64,000 nt of DNA from Botrimarina mediterranea (GCF_007753265.1 NZ_CP036349.1:3319363-3383362), one strand, 5' to 3'; positions 27,214 through 37,500 are shown, counted from the first letter of the stretch. Numbers and translations: made by a program. The notes: a model not told the origin generated them from the letters alone.

Positions 27214-29925
27214 ATGCTCTCGATGCACCTGCCTGTGTCCCGCTGCGTTCTGACTCTTGGCGTCGTCATGCTCGCCGCGATCACGTACGCCGACGAGCCG
27301 CTGCGCGTCATCGGGCTGACGTGTGAGTTTGCTGTTGATCCGCTGGGAGTTGACGTGGCGGCGCCGCGGCTTTCGTGGCGGCTACAGTCCGACCGCCGGG
27401 GCGCCAAACAAACGGCTTACCAGATCACCGCCACCGATCACAACGGAGCCAAGCTCTGGGACAGTGGCAAGCTTGACGGCCCGTCGTCGCAGCTCATTCC
27501 CTACACTGGCGAGCCCCTTCGCTCATCACAAGGCATCTCGTGGCGGGTGCGAGCTTGGGACGAGAACGGTGCAGCAAGTGAATGGAGCAAGCCCGCGTCG
27601 TTCACGATGGGCGTCCTAGAGCCCGAGGACTGGTCGGCGAAGTGGATCGTCGCGCCATGGCAGACCGAGTCGGTGCTAGTGCGGAAGGGTTTCGAGGTGA
27701 AGCCGGGCCTCCAGCGCGCGATCGCTCACGTCTGTGGGCTGGGGCATTTCGAGATGAGCCTCAACGGCCAGAAGTCGGGCAACGGGCTCTTGGCGCCGGG
27801 TTGGACGAAGTACAACAAGACCTGCCTCTACGAGACGCATGACGTAACGCCGCTACTTACAGAGGGCGCCAACGCCATCGGCCTTGTCCTCGGGGATGGC
27901 ATGTATCACACCGAACGTCGCCATCGCTTCAGCAAGTTCCAAGGCACCTTCGGCCCACAGCGCGCGATCCTACAGATCGAGCTGGAGTACGCCGACGGCT
28001 CGACCGAGCGCGTGGTCACCGACGACTCGTGGCGTGTCGACGCGGGACCGATCACCTACAACGACGTCTACGGCGGCGAGGACTACGACGCCCGGCGGTT
28101 GCCGCAGGGCTGGGATACCGGCGGCTTCAACGATTCGGATTGGCCGCACGCGGTTGAACTGGTTCGCCCCAGCGGCGAGCTGCGAGGCTTGACCTTCTCG
28201 GCGCCGGAGATCGGGGCGATCGAAAAGATGCCCGCCAAGCAGATCAGCCGCTCGAGTGACTCGTGTAGTGTGTTCGACTTTGGACAAAACGCGTCGTTCA
28301 TGCCGCGCGTTACCGTTAGTGGTCCAGCCGGCAGCAGCGTGCGGCTCACCCACGCCGAGGTGCTTGACGAGAATGGCCAAATTGACCGGGGCACGTGCGG
28401 CGGCAACCGTGGCCCTGCGTACTGGCAGTACACCAAGGCGTCCGACGGGGAAGAGACATGGTTCCCCAAGTTCTTCTACGCCGGCTGCCGCTACCTGCAG
28501 GTCGACCAGACGCCGGCAGCGGAGGGAGAAGCGTTGCCAGAAATCGTCAGTGTCGAGGGCGTCGTCGTCCACACCACCGCGCCACCCGCGGGGGCGTTTC
28601 GTTGTTCGAACGAGTTGCTCAACCGCATCCGTACGCTGGTGCGTTGGGCGCAGCGGTCCAACCTCGTGTCGGTGCTGACCGACTGCCCGCACCGGGAGAA
28701 GCTCGGCTGGCTTGAGCAGTACCACCTCAACGGCCCGGGCGTGCGGTACGAGTTCGACGCGCATCGCCTGTTCATCAAGGGGATGCGTGATATGGCCGAC
28801 TCGCAGACCGAGGACGGTTTGGTGCCGAACATTGCGCCGGAGTACGTCAAGTTCGACGGTACGTTCCGCGCCGCCGCCGAATGGGGCGCCGCCGTGGTGC
28901 TCGTCCCGTGGCAGCACTACCAGGCGACCGGCGACAAGCAACTCTTCGAAACTTACTACGCGACGATGCAACGCTACGTCGAATACCTCGATTCGAAGGC
29001 GACGGACTCGATCGTCGAAGAGGGCCTCGGCGATTGGTACGACATCCTGCCCGGCAAACGCCCCGGATTCCCCCACCTCACGCCGCCCGCGATCACGGCA
29101 ACCGCATTCTATTACGAAGTCGTCCAGACGATGTCGCAGATTGCCAAGCTAATCGGCAAGGATGACGACGCCGTGAGGTACGACGAGCTCGCCGAAACGA
29201 TCAGAGAAGCTTGGCGTAAGAAGTACCGCAACAACGACGGCACGTACGCCACCGACTCGCAGTGTTCAAACGCCATCGCGCTGGTGATGGGCCTTGCCGA
29301 AGAGCGTGACCGTGACGCCACGCTCCAGGCTCTGGTGAAGGATGTCCGCGACCGCGGCGACGCGATGACGGCGGGCGATGTCGGGTTCCGTTACCTGCTG
29401 CAAGCCATGGCGCAGGGCGGCCATTCGGACGTTATCTACGACATGATCAACCAGACGCAGCGCCCCGGATACGGCTACCAGCTCGCCCACGGCGCAACGA
29501 GCCTCACGGAAGCGTGGGACGCCAATCACAATTCGTCGCACAACCACTTCATGCTCGGCCACATCACCGAGTGGTTCTACAAGGACCTCGTGGGGATCGA
29601 GTGCGACCCCGAGGGCCCGGGCTATGAGAAGATCGTTATCCGGCCGACTCCGGTGAGCGACCTGAAGTGGGCCGAGGCGTCACACAACTCCGTCCGCGGC
29701 CCGATTGATGTCCGCTGGGAGAAGGACGGCGACGCGTTCAAACTAGCCGTCACGATCCCAGCGAACACCACGGCTACGGTCTATGTACCGGCAAGCGATG
29801 ACCAAACCGTCACTGAATCGGGCAAGCCGATTACGCAAGCGGTAGGCGCAACAGCGCTCGGCCGCGAGGAGGGGAGGGCGGTGTTCCGAATTGAATCGGG
29901 GAAGTACGCGTTCTACGTCGAGTGA
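27214..29925 (+). CDS. GH78 alpha-L-rhamnosidase (secreted)
   Basis: The 903-residue protein has a signal peptide (LTLGVVMLAAITYA) and the full GH78 order: an N-terminal Fn3-like domain (PRLSWRLQSDRRGAKQTAYQI), a carbohydrate-binding beta domain (HVCGLGHFEMSLNGQKSG), an (alpha/alpha)6 barrel and a C-terminal beta domain. The catalytic-acid segment is DCPHREKLGWLEQ, a shorter variant of the usual PQRDER form. The likely base sits in GATSLTEAWD near the C terminus. It should release terminal L-rhamnose from rhamnogalacturonan or a glycoside. It lies 23 nt after the esterase in the same operon. Confidence 0.92.
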   Translation: MLSMHLPVSRCVLTLGVVMLAAITYADEPLRVIGLTCEFAVDPLGVDVAAPRLSWRLQSDRRGAKQTAYQITATDHNGAKLWDSGKLDGPSSQLIPYTGEPLRSSQGISWRVRAWDENGAASEWSKPASFTMGVLEPEDWSAKWIVAPWQTESVLVRKGFEVKPGLQRAIAHVCGLGHFEMSLNGQKSGNGLLAPGWTKYNKTCLYETHDVTPLLTEGANAIGLVLGDGMYHTERRHRFSKFQGTFGPQRAILQIELEYADGSTERVVTDDSWRVDAGPITYNDVYGGEDYDARRLPQGWDTGGFNDSDWPHAVELVRPSGELRGLTFSAPEIGAIEKMPAKQISRSSDSCSVFDFGQNASFMPRVTVSGPAGSSVRLTHAEVLDENGQIDRGTCGGNRGPAYWQYTKASDGEETWFPKFFYAGCRYLQVDQTPAAEGEALPEIVSVEGVVVHTTAPPAGAFRCSNELLNRIRTLVRWAQRSNLVSVLTDCPHREKLGWLEQYHLNGPGVRYEFDAHRLFIKGMRDMADSQTEDGLVPNIAPEYVKFDGTFRAAAEWGAAVVLVPWQHYQATGDKQLFETYYATMQRYVEYLDSKATDSIVEEGLGDWYDILPGKRPGFPHLTPPAITATAFYYEVVQTMSQIAKLIGKDDDAVRYDELAETIREAWRKKYRNNDGTYATDSQCSNAIALVMGLAEERDRDATLQALVKDVRDRGDAMTAGDVGFRYLLQAMAQGGHSDVIYDMINQTQRPGYGYQLAHGATSLTEAWDANHNSSHNHFMLGHITEWFYKDLVGIECDPEGPGYEKIVIRPTPVSDLKWAEASHNSVRGPIDVRWEKDGDAFKLAVTIPANTTATVYVPASDDQTVTESGKPITQAVGATALGREEGRAVFRIESGKYAFYVE

Positions 29926-29991
29926 ACCCGCGTCTTGTCCCGTTGCGACCGTATCGTTACGACCGGTCAGCCGATGCGTTAAAGTAGCGGC

Positions 29992-30564
29992 ATGAAGGTA
30001 CGTGACAGCGGCATGCCGGAGGAGACGTATTGGGAATCGCTGTTCGATATCCCCGCGATCCTCGCCTGGATGAACCTCGACCACAGGCACTCGGTCGCCG
30101 AGCTCGGATGCGGTTTTGGCACGTTCACCATTCCGATCGCCAAAGCGATCGACGGTGTGGTACACGCCTTCGATATCGACCCGGTGATGTTGGCTCGCAC
30201 CAGCGAGCGAGCGGCGTCGCTTCGGGTCGAGTGCCGGGAGCGAGACGTGCTGGCTGACGGCTTCGGCGTCCGGGCGGACCGGGTGCTGTTGTTCAATATC
30301 CTGCACTGCGACCACCCGGTTCGACTGCTGAGGCTGGCGGCGGAGGCGTTGAACTTGGAGGGCCAGATTCACGTCATCCATTGGCAACACCGCGACACCC
30401 CCCGTGGCCCGGACTTATCGATACGCCCGGCGCCTCAACAGGTGATCGAATGGGCGAGCGAAGCGGGCCTGTCTCCCGTCGAAGAAGCGCGTGAACTGCC
30501 GCCGTGGCACTACGGAATCAAGCTGCGCAATCGTCCGATTTCCTTCTCTGTTGAGACCCCCTGA
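29992..30564 (+). CDS. Class I SAM-dependent methyltransferase
   Basis: The 190-residue protein has the class I methyltransferase core: SVAELGCGFGTFTIPIAKAI (SAM-binding motif I), VVHAFDIDPVML with the acidic motif II residue, and RVLLFNILHCDHPVRLLRLAAEALNLEGQIHVIHW as the later strands. The substrate is not evident. It follows the rhamnosidase by 66 nt and its stop overlaps the start of the next gene by one base (TGATG), so it is cotranscribed with a secreted beta-propeller protein. A link to O-methylated pectic sugars is possible, but general metabolism is as likely. Confidence 0.85.
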   Translation: MKVRDSGMPEETYWESLFDIPAILAWMNLDHRHSVAELGCGFGTFTIPIAKAIDGVVHAFDIDPVMLARTSERAASLRVECRERDVLADGFGVRADRVLLFNILHCDHPVRLLRLAAEALNLEGQIHVIHWQHRDTPRGPDLSIRPAPQQVIEWASEAGLSPVEEARELPPWHYGIKLRNRPISFSVETP

Positions 30565-31529
30565 TGCGTCATCGATCTATTGTGAGCATTCGGCTTGCCG
30601 CCCTCCTGCTGTTCTTGCTATCGCCGGCGACCCATGCCGAGCCGCCCGCCGCGCCGGGGCGCCGCCTGCTCGCGGCCGACTACAGCACGCGCCGCATTGC
30701 GATCATCGACGTCGACGGCGGCGTCGAATGGGAATACCCGATCGAGTCGATCCATGACTTGCAACGGCTCCCCAACGGCCACGTGCTGTTCCAGACAACT
30801 TGGACGCGGATCGTCGAGGTCGATCCCCTCAGTGGCGACGTGGTATGGGAGTACGACGCGGCCGAGGCGAACGGCAACCGCGGCAAGCGGGTCGAGGTCC
30901 ACTCGTTCCAGCGACTGCCGAATGGCGACACGATGATCGCCGAGTCGGGACCGGGGCGGATCATCGAGGTGAACGCGGCCGGCGAGCTCCAGCGAGAGTT
31001 CGCCCTCAAGGTTGATCACCCCGATCCGCACCGCGACACGCGGCTGGTGCGCAAGCTCGCTAGCGGAAACTACTTGGTCGCACAGGAAGGGGACGGCGCG
31101 ATCCGGGAGTACGACGGCGAAGGCAAGGTCGTTTGGGACTACGCCGTGCCGCTGTTTGGGAAGAAGCCGCGTGGCGGTCACGGCGCCGCGGCGTGGGGCA
31201 ACGCCGTGTTCGCCGCCGAGCGACTCCCCAGCGGCAACACGCTCATCGCGACCGGCAACGGGCACAGCATTATCGAGGTGACGCCGCAGAAGGAGATCGT
31301 CTGGCGCCTGAAGCAGAACGACCTGCCGGGCGTCACGCTCGCCTGGGTGACCACGTTGCAGCCGCTTGCGAACGGCAACGTCATCGTCGGCAACTGCCAC
31401 GCCGGCCCCGACAACCCGCAGATTCTCGAGGTCACGCGCGACAAACGAGTGGTTTGGCAATACAAGGACTTCGAGCGCTTCGGCGATGCGTTGTCGAACT
31501 CCGTTGTCGTTGTCTCGAAGGTCGATTAA
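30564..31529 (+). CDS. Secreted PQQ-like/arylsulfotransferase-like beta-propeller protein
   Basis: A 321-residue protein with a clear signal peptide (AALLLFLLSPATHA). The mature part is a run of short propeller repeats such as LQRLPNGHVLFQTTWTRIVEVD, SFQRLPNGDTMIAESG, KLASGNYLVAQEGDGAIREYD and PLANGNVIVGNCHAG. In each, a 'LPNGN' turn is followed by beta strands and an 'xxEVDxxGxxVW' blade end. This resembles PQQ-type or arylsulfotransferase N-terminal propellers, which are frequent in planctomycetes and act in binding or scaffolding. No catalytic motif is visible. It is the last gene of the plus-strand operon. Confidence 0.75.
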   Translation: MRHRSIVSIRLAALLLFLLSPATHAEPPAAPGRRLLAADYSTRRIAIIDVDGGVEWEYPIESIHDLQRLPNGHVLFQTTWTRIVEVDPLSGDVVWEYDAAEANGNRGKRVEVHSFQRLPNGDTMIAESGPGRIIEVNAAGELQREFALKVDHPDPHRDTRLVRKLASGNYLVAQEGDGAIREYDGEGKVVWDYAVPLFGKKPRGGHGAAAWGNAVFAAERLPSGNTLIATGNGHSIIEVTPQKEIVWRLKQNDLPGVTLAWVTTLQPLANGNVIVGNCHAGPDNPQILEVTRDKRVVWQYKDFERFGDALSNSVVVVSKVD

Positions 31530-31660
31530 GGCGGAGAACGAGCCGCACGCCCCTCTGCCGGGTTATCCTTGCGGAATTGCTTCGACTTCTCCAAACAAAT
31601 CCGCTAAGACAAGAACAAATCACCCGCGACGAAGACTCCTTTGATCAAGCCACGGCCCGT

Positions 31661-31692
31661 CGCCGCCGGCGTCACAACGACGCCAGCGGCGG
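31661..31692 (+). other. Stem-loop in the 5' leader of the hypothetical gene at 31726
   Basis: GCCGCCGGCGTC pairs with GACGCCAGCGGC across a 5-nt loop (12-bp stem, one mismatch), ending about 35 nt before the ATG at 31726. It could be the terminator of the upstream operon (no T-run follows) or a leader structure of the next gene. A strong AAGGAG ribosome-binding site follows at about 31714. Confidence 0.45.
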
Positions 31693-31725
31693 AGTCCCCC
31701 TCACGCTGTCGCCAAGGAGTTTCGC

Positions 31726-32811
31726 ATGCCCCTCGTCCTCGATCGCACCGCGTCGCGGCGCAGCGTTTTTGATTCGGAGTCGGTCCGGCCGAGCTCACTC
31801 CGCCAGGACGACCCGCAATGGCAATCGCCCCGGCAAGAGCTCGATACGTTCGGCGCGTGGGCCAGTGAACCAATCTGGGCGCCGCCGCTAGACTCGGCCG
31901 AGACGCTCGCCGACGAGATGGTGAAGCTATCGAAGCCCTTCACCTCGATGGAGAAGCGCTGGGAGGCGGTGGTTCGCAAGCACAAGAACGAGTTCACCCA
32001 GGTCCGTGAAATCGATCTGCCGCGGGCCTCGATCCGGCTGCCGCAGGGCAAGTTCTTTGTCGCCGTCACCGAGCAGAAGAACTTCGACAAGATCACCGAC
32101 ACGATCCCCGATTCGGTGCAGACGCGGCTCGACGAGTTCCTCTATGAACATGGCGATAAGCCCGGTTTGCGGGTCTCGTACCTGAAGCCGCTGTGCGTCG
32201 AGGTGGGCGACGACTTGATCCTCACCTCGCGCGAGGACCTGATGGCGGTTGTCTCCAAGGTCCAGAACGAGATCTTCGCCGAGTACAAGCGCCGCGCTCC
32301 GTTCCGTCGGACGCAGGACGTGTTGAGGATCGCCGCCAACTATACGCTGGCGGCGCCGCGTTATCTGATGAACTTCTATGTCCGCCAACGGCAGCAAGCG
32401 ATCGCGGCGTTCCAAGCGCGGCTAGAGTTCGAGCGCCGCAAGACGGCGATGGACGCCGTCAACATGCACCGCCGCTGCCGCACCAACGGCTGCACGTTCG
32501 ACGAGATGCTCGCACTCACCAACCCGGTGCAGCAGGCCCGGGTCATCGAGAAGTACAGCATCGACAAGAAACTGTCGCAGGCGAAGCGCGACCAGCTGCT
32601 GCTGCTCGCCGCCGGATCGTCCCCGTGGTGGGCGACGCTCGCGATGGGCGCCTGGCACGCCTACAACCTCTACCAGTGGGGCATCGCCATTACGCCCGCA
32701 GTGGCGGCGTGCGACCCGGCGTTTGTGGCCGAGTTCCCCAGCCAACCCGGCGTGCTACACAAGATCGCCCATTTCGACGAGGTGGGCGGCGTGATGCACA
32801 TCGAGCTGTAG
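31726..32811 (+). CDS. Conserved hypothetical protein, no recognised family
   Basis: A 361-residue soluble protein with a strong Shine-Dalgarno (AAGGAG, 7 nt before ATG), so certainly translated. The N-terminal 60 residues are polar and Pro/Asp-rich. Residues about 60-240 are charged and helical (KRWEAVVRKHKNEFTQV, FAEYKRRAPFRRTQDVLRIA). Two Cys lie close together in HRRCRTNGCTFDEML. The C-terminal part is hydrophobic and Trp-rich (SSPWWATLAMGAWHAYNLYQWGIAI), suggesting an amphipathic or membrane-contact helix. No signal peptide. I recognise no family; it may be specific to planctomycetes. It stands alone between the propeller gene and a convergent acetyltransferase gene. Confidence 0.75.
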   Translation: MPLVLDRTASRRSVFDSESVRPSSLRQDDPQWQSPRQELDTFGAWASEPIWAPPLDSAETLADEMVKLSKPFTSMEKRWEAVVRKHKNEFTQVREIDLPRASIRLPQGKFFVAVTEQKNFDKITDTIPDSVQTRLDEFLYEHGDKPGLRVSYLKPLCVEVGDDLILTSREDLMAVVSKVQNEIFAEYKRRAPFRRTQDVLRIAANYTLAAPRYLMNFYVRQRQQAIAAFQARLEFERRKTAMDAVNMHRRCRTNGCTFDEMLALTNPVQQARVIEKYSIDKKLSQAKRDQLLLLAAGSSPWWATLAMGAWHAYNLYQWGIAITPAVAACDPAFVAEFPSQPGVLHKIAHFDEVGGVMHIEL

Positions 32812-32825
32812 GGCTTCGGACCCCT

Positions 32826-33314
32826 CTAGTACGTTGCACTCGATGAGCCCTCGGGAACTAGCCGTAGTTCCATGGAAAAGTTCACTAGTTTTTCATCGCC
32901 AATCCGCACGACGTTCTCACGCAGCGTCACAAACCTCATTGCCTCGAAGAGCGGCCTCGCACAGAGCGACGCCTCGACGTACACCAGCGGAAGCCCCTTC
33001 GCGACACAAGTCTCTATAGCACGTCGCACTAGAGCGCTAGCGATTCCGCGACGGCCGTGAGCTGGGTGCACGAAGAGGCAGTCGATGTGGCCATCGGGAT
33101 CGAGTTCGAGAAAGCCAGCGACTTGGCCATCGACGACGTAGACCAGCGGTTGCTTTGTATCGCAACGCTGCCGCCAATGCTCCGGGTTCGGCTTGCGACC
33201 GGACCACGCCTCGCACTGCCGTGTCGTGTAACGCTGCGATGCAATCTCATGTATCGCGCGGGTAAAGACCTCGGCGATCGCCTCGTGGTCGCCGGGCTGG
33301 TAGGGCCGGATCAT
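32826..33314 (-). CDS. GNAT-family N-acetyltransferase
   Basis: The 162-residue protein has the GNAT fold: N-terminal IRPYQPGDHEAIAEVFTRAI, central strand PLVYVVDGQVAGFLELDPDGHIDCLFVHP, and the acetyl-CoA pyrophosphate loop HGRRGIASALVRRAI. The C terminus LPLVYVEASLCARPLFEAMRF is typical of the last helix and strand. The acceptor is unknown. It is convergent with the hypothetical gene (stops 14 nt apart) and shares a strand with the small protein gene upstream. Unrelated to the glycan systems as far as can be seen. Confidence 0.9.
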   Translation of the reverse strand: MIRPYQPGDHEAIAEVFTRAIHEIASQRYTTRQCEAWSGRKPNPEHWRQRCDTKQPLVYVVDGQVAGFLELDPDGHIDCLFVHPAHGRRGIASALVRRAIETCVAKGLPLVYVEASLCARPLFEAMRFVTLRENVVRIGDEKLVNFSMELRLVPEGSSSATY

Positions 33315-33339
33315 CAGAGTATCGCGGAACGTCTACGTG

Positions 33340-33513
33340 CTAAGGATGGTAAACCACCGCCGGCAGTACGATCACGGGAAGGTTGCTGTTCTTGGCGAAG
33401 GCCGCCGCCTTCGCTTCGGCTTCGGTCTGGCTCTCGCAGAACTGCTCGATCGTGATCGGCTTGCCGTCTTGGACGTAGACAAAGCCCTCTTGCTGCTTGA
33501 CGGTGTCGCTCAT
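33340..33513 (-). CDS. Small conserved hypothetical protein (57 aa)
   Basis: The start is set by an AGGAGG ribosome-binding site 6 nt before the ATG at 33513, so the longer frame reading into the DinB gene is rejected. The protein is soluble and has Lys/Glu/Gln residues, VYVQDGKPITIEQFCESQ, an Ala/Lys-rich helix, then NLPVIVLPAVVYHP. The pattern 'short strand, helix, hydrophobic tail' gives no family. It is divergent from the DinB gene, whose start region overlaps its promoter. Confidence 0.7.
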   Translation of the reverse strand: MSDTVKQQEGFVYVQDGKPITIEQFCESQTEAEAKAAAFAKNSNLPVIVLPAVVYHP

Positions 33514-33688
33514 TGCGGGACCTCCTGCTTGTGTTCCTGTGGGGACTTCCTCTCGCCTGACAGCGGCTCGACTCTCCAACGATACGCGGCCGACTCGCCC
33601 GGCGCCATGACCGTCAGGCGGCGATTCGCTAGGCTGTTCGGTGACGCCCCTTCCCGCCATCGACGCGTCCTCAACGCGTCTCCGACCG

Positions 33689-34213
33689 ATGTCCACGCCG
33701 CCCGACAACCCCGCCGGCCCGCCGCCGCCAACGCCGTCCTACTCAGACGACTCGCGGGACGCACTGATTGATGCGATCCGCTCGGCGCCAGCGCGGTTGC
33801 AGGCGGCGGTCGCGGGGCTATCCGACGTGCAGCTAGACCAGCGCTACAAGAACTGGACGATCCGCCAGATCGTCCATCACCTCGCCGACAGCCACGCCCA
33901 CATCTACATCCGCTTCAAGTGGACGCTCACCGAAGCGACGCCGACGATCAAGGCCTACGAAGAAGCCGACTGGGTCGAGCTCACCGACTCGAAACTCGGT
34001 GACACGGCGCCGGCGCTCGCGCTGCTGGAGGCGTTGCACGCCAAGTGGACGCAGCTCATGGAGACGATGGGCGAAGCCGACTTCGCCCGGGAGTTCCATC
34101 ACCCGCAGTCGGGCAAGAACGTTAGCCTCTGGACGACGCTGAACTACTATCCTTGGCACGCGAAGCACCATACAGCGCAGGTCCAATGGCTACGTGATCA
34201 GCACGGTTGGTAA
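33689..34213 (+). CDS. DinB/YfiT-family putative metal-dependent hydrolase or transferase
   Basis: A protein of 174 residues (190 if the earlier ATG at 33641 is used). It matches DinB/YfiT four-helix-bundle enzymes: LIDAIRSAPARLQAAVAGLSD, then WTIRQIVHHLADSHAH with the first His ligand, and YYPWHAKHHTAQVQWLR with the later His ligands. The three histidines bind a divalent metal. Characterised relatives are thiol transferases or DNA-damage-inducible proteins. The Pro-rich N terminus makes ATG 33689 the likelier start. No functional link to the sugar genes. Confidence 0.83.
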   Translation: MSTPPDNPAGPPPPTPSYSDDSRDALIDAIRSAPARLQAAVAGLSDVQLDQRYKNWTIRQIVHHLADSHAHIYIRFKWTLTEATPTIKAYEEADWVELTDSKLGDTAPALALLEALHAKWTQLMETMGEADFAREFHHPQSGKNVSLWTTLNYYPWHAKHHTAQVQWLRDQHGW

Positions 34214-34340
34214 ACCGATTCGTAGTGTCCGCTGAACGGACCGCACTATTGACTCTGCGTGTGGCTGACTCGGCTGTGTGGCGAGGGTTCTGCACAGCTA
34301 ATCCTACCAACTCTTATAGCGTACTTCATATTGCCGTAGC

Positions 34341-34528
34341 GTCTCGCGCGGAGACGCGGAGACGCAGAGGGTAAGCAGCGAAGACTCACGCAAGGGCGCC
34401 AAGGCGCAAAGAACGTGTTGCTGTTTGATCGTTTGCGGCTGCGCTCATTTCTCAACGACTTTGTCTTCGCGTCTTGGCGGCTTTGCGCGAGTCTTGAAGG
34501 CATCCAGCTCTGCGTCTCTGCGCGAGAC
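34341..34528. repeat. Imperfect long inverted repeat (intergenic repeat family A)
   Basis: The 378-nt gap between the DinB and rhamnosidase genes (34214-34591) holds no gene but an imperfect palindrome. 34341-34369 (with GGAGACGCGGAGACGCAGAG) pairs with 34508-34528 (CTCTGCGTCTCTGCGCGAGAC), and inner arms around 34381-34412 (GACTCACGCAAGG...GCGCAAAG) pair with a segment near 34465-34497 (GTCTTGGCGGCTTTGCGCGAG). The 20-mer at 34512-34531 recurs exactly at 52871-52890, showing a dispersed family. Confidence 0.7.
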
Positions 34529-34591
34529 GTCCCCACGTTGCTCCGTGGATCAGAGCGAGGCTAGAAACGCTACGGCCAAGTGAAGCACTCT

Positions 34592-37500
34592 CTAAGGCTC
34601 TCTCACCGCAAACTCGTAGGACCCGCTGGCGACATCAACCACCACACGGCCATCGACAAGGCGGGCGTCGGTAATCTCTGCGACCTCGGCAACCGGTTTC
34701 CCCGATTCGGTGACGGCGGACTCATCGGCGGTTGGCAGGTGGGCCAGGGCTGTGGCGCCTGGCGGCACGACGATCCGCCAGCGGAGCGTATCACCGTCGC
34801 GGCGCCAATCGCTCTCGATCCTTCCGTAAGGCGATTGGAAACTTGCTCGCGCCCAGTCGAGACCTTCAACCATCTGCGGTCGCATCTGAATACGGCGAAA
34901 GCCCGGCGCCGAGGGGTCGGCGGCGATGCCCGCCAGGTCTTCGTAGAGCCACGTCACGAGGTCACCGATGAGCATGACGTGGTTGCCCGAGTTCATCGCC
35001 GGGTCCGCCGTATCGCCGTTCCAGAGCTCCCAGATGGTCGTGGCGCCCTGGTTCGCCATGTAACCCCAGCTTGGGTATTCCTCGCGCGACGCGATCGCGA
35101 ACGCTAAATCGGAGCGTCCGTTATCGGTCAGCGTCCGACAGAGGAACTGCGCGCCGACGAGCCCCGTGGCAATCGCCCGACTGTCGCGTTCATCTACATG
35201 GCGGGCAAGTGTCGCGACGAGCGCTTCGGCTTCTCCCTGTGGCGCCAACCCAAAGGCCAGCGGCAAAACGCTCGATGTCTGCGTTCCGTTGCTGTATTGC
35301 GACGCCTTGCTGTCGTAGTAGGCACGATTAATGGCTTCCCCCAGCTCAGCCGCCATCCTATTGAATCGCACCACATCACGACTCCGCTCAAGCAGCCAAG
35401 CGTGATGCTCCATCAACTTCAGGTCGTAGTAGAAGAAGACAGACGCCAAGAACGTCGTGTCGGTGATCCGCGCGGGGTCGCGCGAGTGGATGAGCTCGGG
35501 CGATTCGGGCGGCACGCACCAGTCGCCGTACGAGTCGCGGGCGATCAGGCCGTCGTCACGCATATAACTCGCCATGTGGTCGATCCAGCGAGTGTTGCAT
35601 TCGTACTGCTCGGCGATCGGGCGGAGATCACCGTACTGCTCGTAGAGGATGCCTGGCAATAGAACCGAGGTGCTCGGCCACACGACATTGTCGCTGTAAC
35701 GCGGCCAGTGAACCGGGGCGATGTCGGGAAGGCTGCCGTTCTCTTTTTGCGAGTCGCGGATGTCGGCGAGCCACTTGCGATAGAACGCGGCGACGTCGTA
35801 GGCGTAGCTCTCGCTACGGGCCGTCTCAAGCCGGTCGCCGAGCCAACCCTGTCGCTCGTCGCGCTGCGGGCAGTCGGTCGGCACGGTGCGGTAATTGCCG
35901 CGGATGCCCCACACGGCGTTGCGGTAGACCTGATTGACGATTCCGTTCGCGCACTCGAACTCGCCGACGGGCTCCATGTCGTCGTGCACGACACGGCCCT
36001 CGATCGCGCTGAGTTCAGGACGGCCGGGATAGCCTGTCACCTCGACATAGCGAAAGCCGTGCAGCGTAAAACACGGCTCCCAGACCTCTTCGCCACCTCC
36101 GCGCAGGGTGTAGTCATCGGTCGCCTTGGCGCCGCGGAGGTTCTCGACGTACAGCTCGCCGTCAGCGGTGAGCCGTTCGGCATGTCGCAGTTGGACCCTC
36201 GTGCCCTCGGGCCCCGAGACGCGGAGACGCGCCCAGCCAACCATGTTCTGGCCAAGGTCGAAGACGTAAACGCCGGGCTTCGGCTCGGTCATCGCGATTG
36301 CGGGCAGGGTCTCGGTGACGCGCATCGGGGCGATCGGCTCGGCGACGACTCGTTTCGTCGGCGGATCGAGCCGCTGCGCGCTCGCCCACTCGCTGTCGTC
36401 GTAGCCGGCGTTTGACCAGTCGCCCAATTCGCGGCGGGCGTCGTAGCTCTCCCCGTCGTACTCGTTGTTGGCCCGGATCGGCCCTTCATCGGTCAGCCGC
36501 CAAGAATCATCGCTGGTGACGACGGTTGTCGTGCCATCGGGATGCTTGACGGTTAGGCGCAAGAGCAGCGTCGGCGAGCCGTAGTTCGGCATGCCGGCGT
36601 ACACGTCGCTGCGTGGCGAGTAGAAGCGGCCGTTGCCGAGCGTGACGCCCAATGCGTTGTCGCCTTGTCTCAATGCGTCGGTCACGTCGCGCGTGATGTA
36701 ATAGACTCGTTCGGGGTACTGCGACATCGCGGGGGACATCACCTGATCGCCGACGCGTTCGCCGTTGGCGAAGAGTTCGGAAAGGCCCAACCCGGCAAAC
36801 GACACCGTCGCGCGGACGACGGGCTTACCGAGCTTGAATTCCTTCCGCAGATAGCGGGCCGGCAAGCGGCGTGACTCGGCGTATCGCACTTGCCCCCACG
36901 GCTCGGCGCCCACTTCGGCGAGCACTCTCGCTGCGGGCCAGGCGCCGTCGTCGAAGTCGAACCGCTCCCACCCGGCGACCTCTTCGTTGTGGGAACGCCA
37001 ATCCCTATCGCTCGTCACCGTCACCTTCGATCCATCGGCGAGTTCGGCTTGTAACCAAGCAACCATGCCGGCAGGATTGGGGGCGTTACCACGATTCTCG
37101 GCGCGGGCGGCTATGACGTTACGACCCGCTCGCAAGAGGTGCGTGACGTCGAGTTCCTTCAACGAAGTATGCCCGCTGCGCGATCCCATCAAGCGGCCGT
37201 TGAGATAGATATCGACCTGATCATCAGCGGTGATACGGAATACCGCGCCGGTCACAATCGCCTGCGCGGGCAGCTCGAACGTACGGCGGAACCAGCGGTG
37301 GCCGAGCGGCGCCGACTTACGCGGGTCGCCTTCGTCAAACCAAATCCATTGGGCGTCGCTGAGGAATCTCTCTCGATCGGGGACCGGCTTACCAATCCAC
37401 TGCGCCTCCCACGATTGGGCATTCCAACGCTGTTCACCGAGGACACCCATCAACCAGTCGGCGGGGTCGCTCCATGCGGACGGCTCGCCGGCGGCGTCCC

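Noticed and set aside
27970-29076. 368-codon minus-strand ORF in the rhamnosidase
   Set aside because: Antisense shadow; no signal or known motif.
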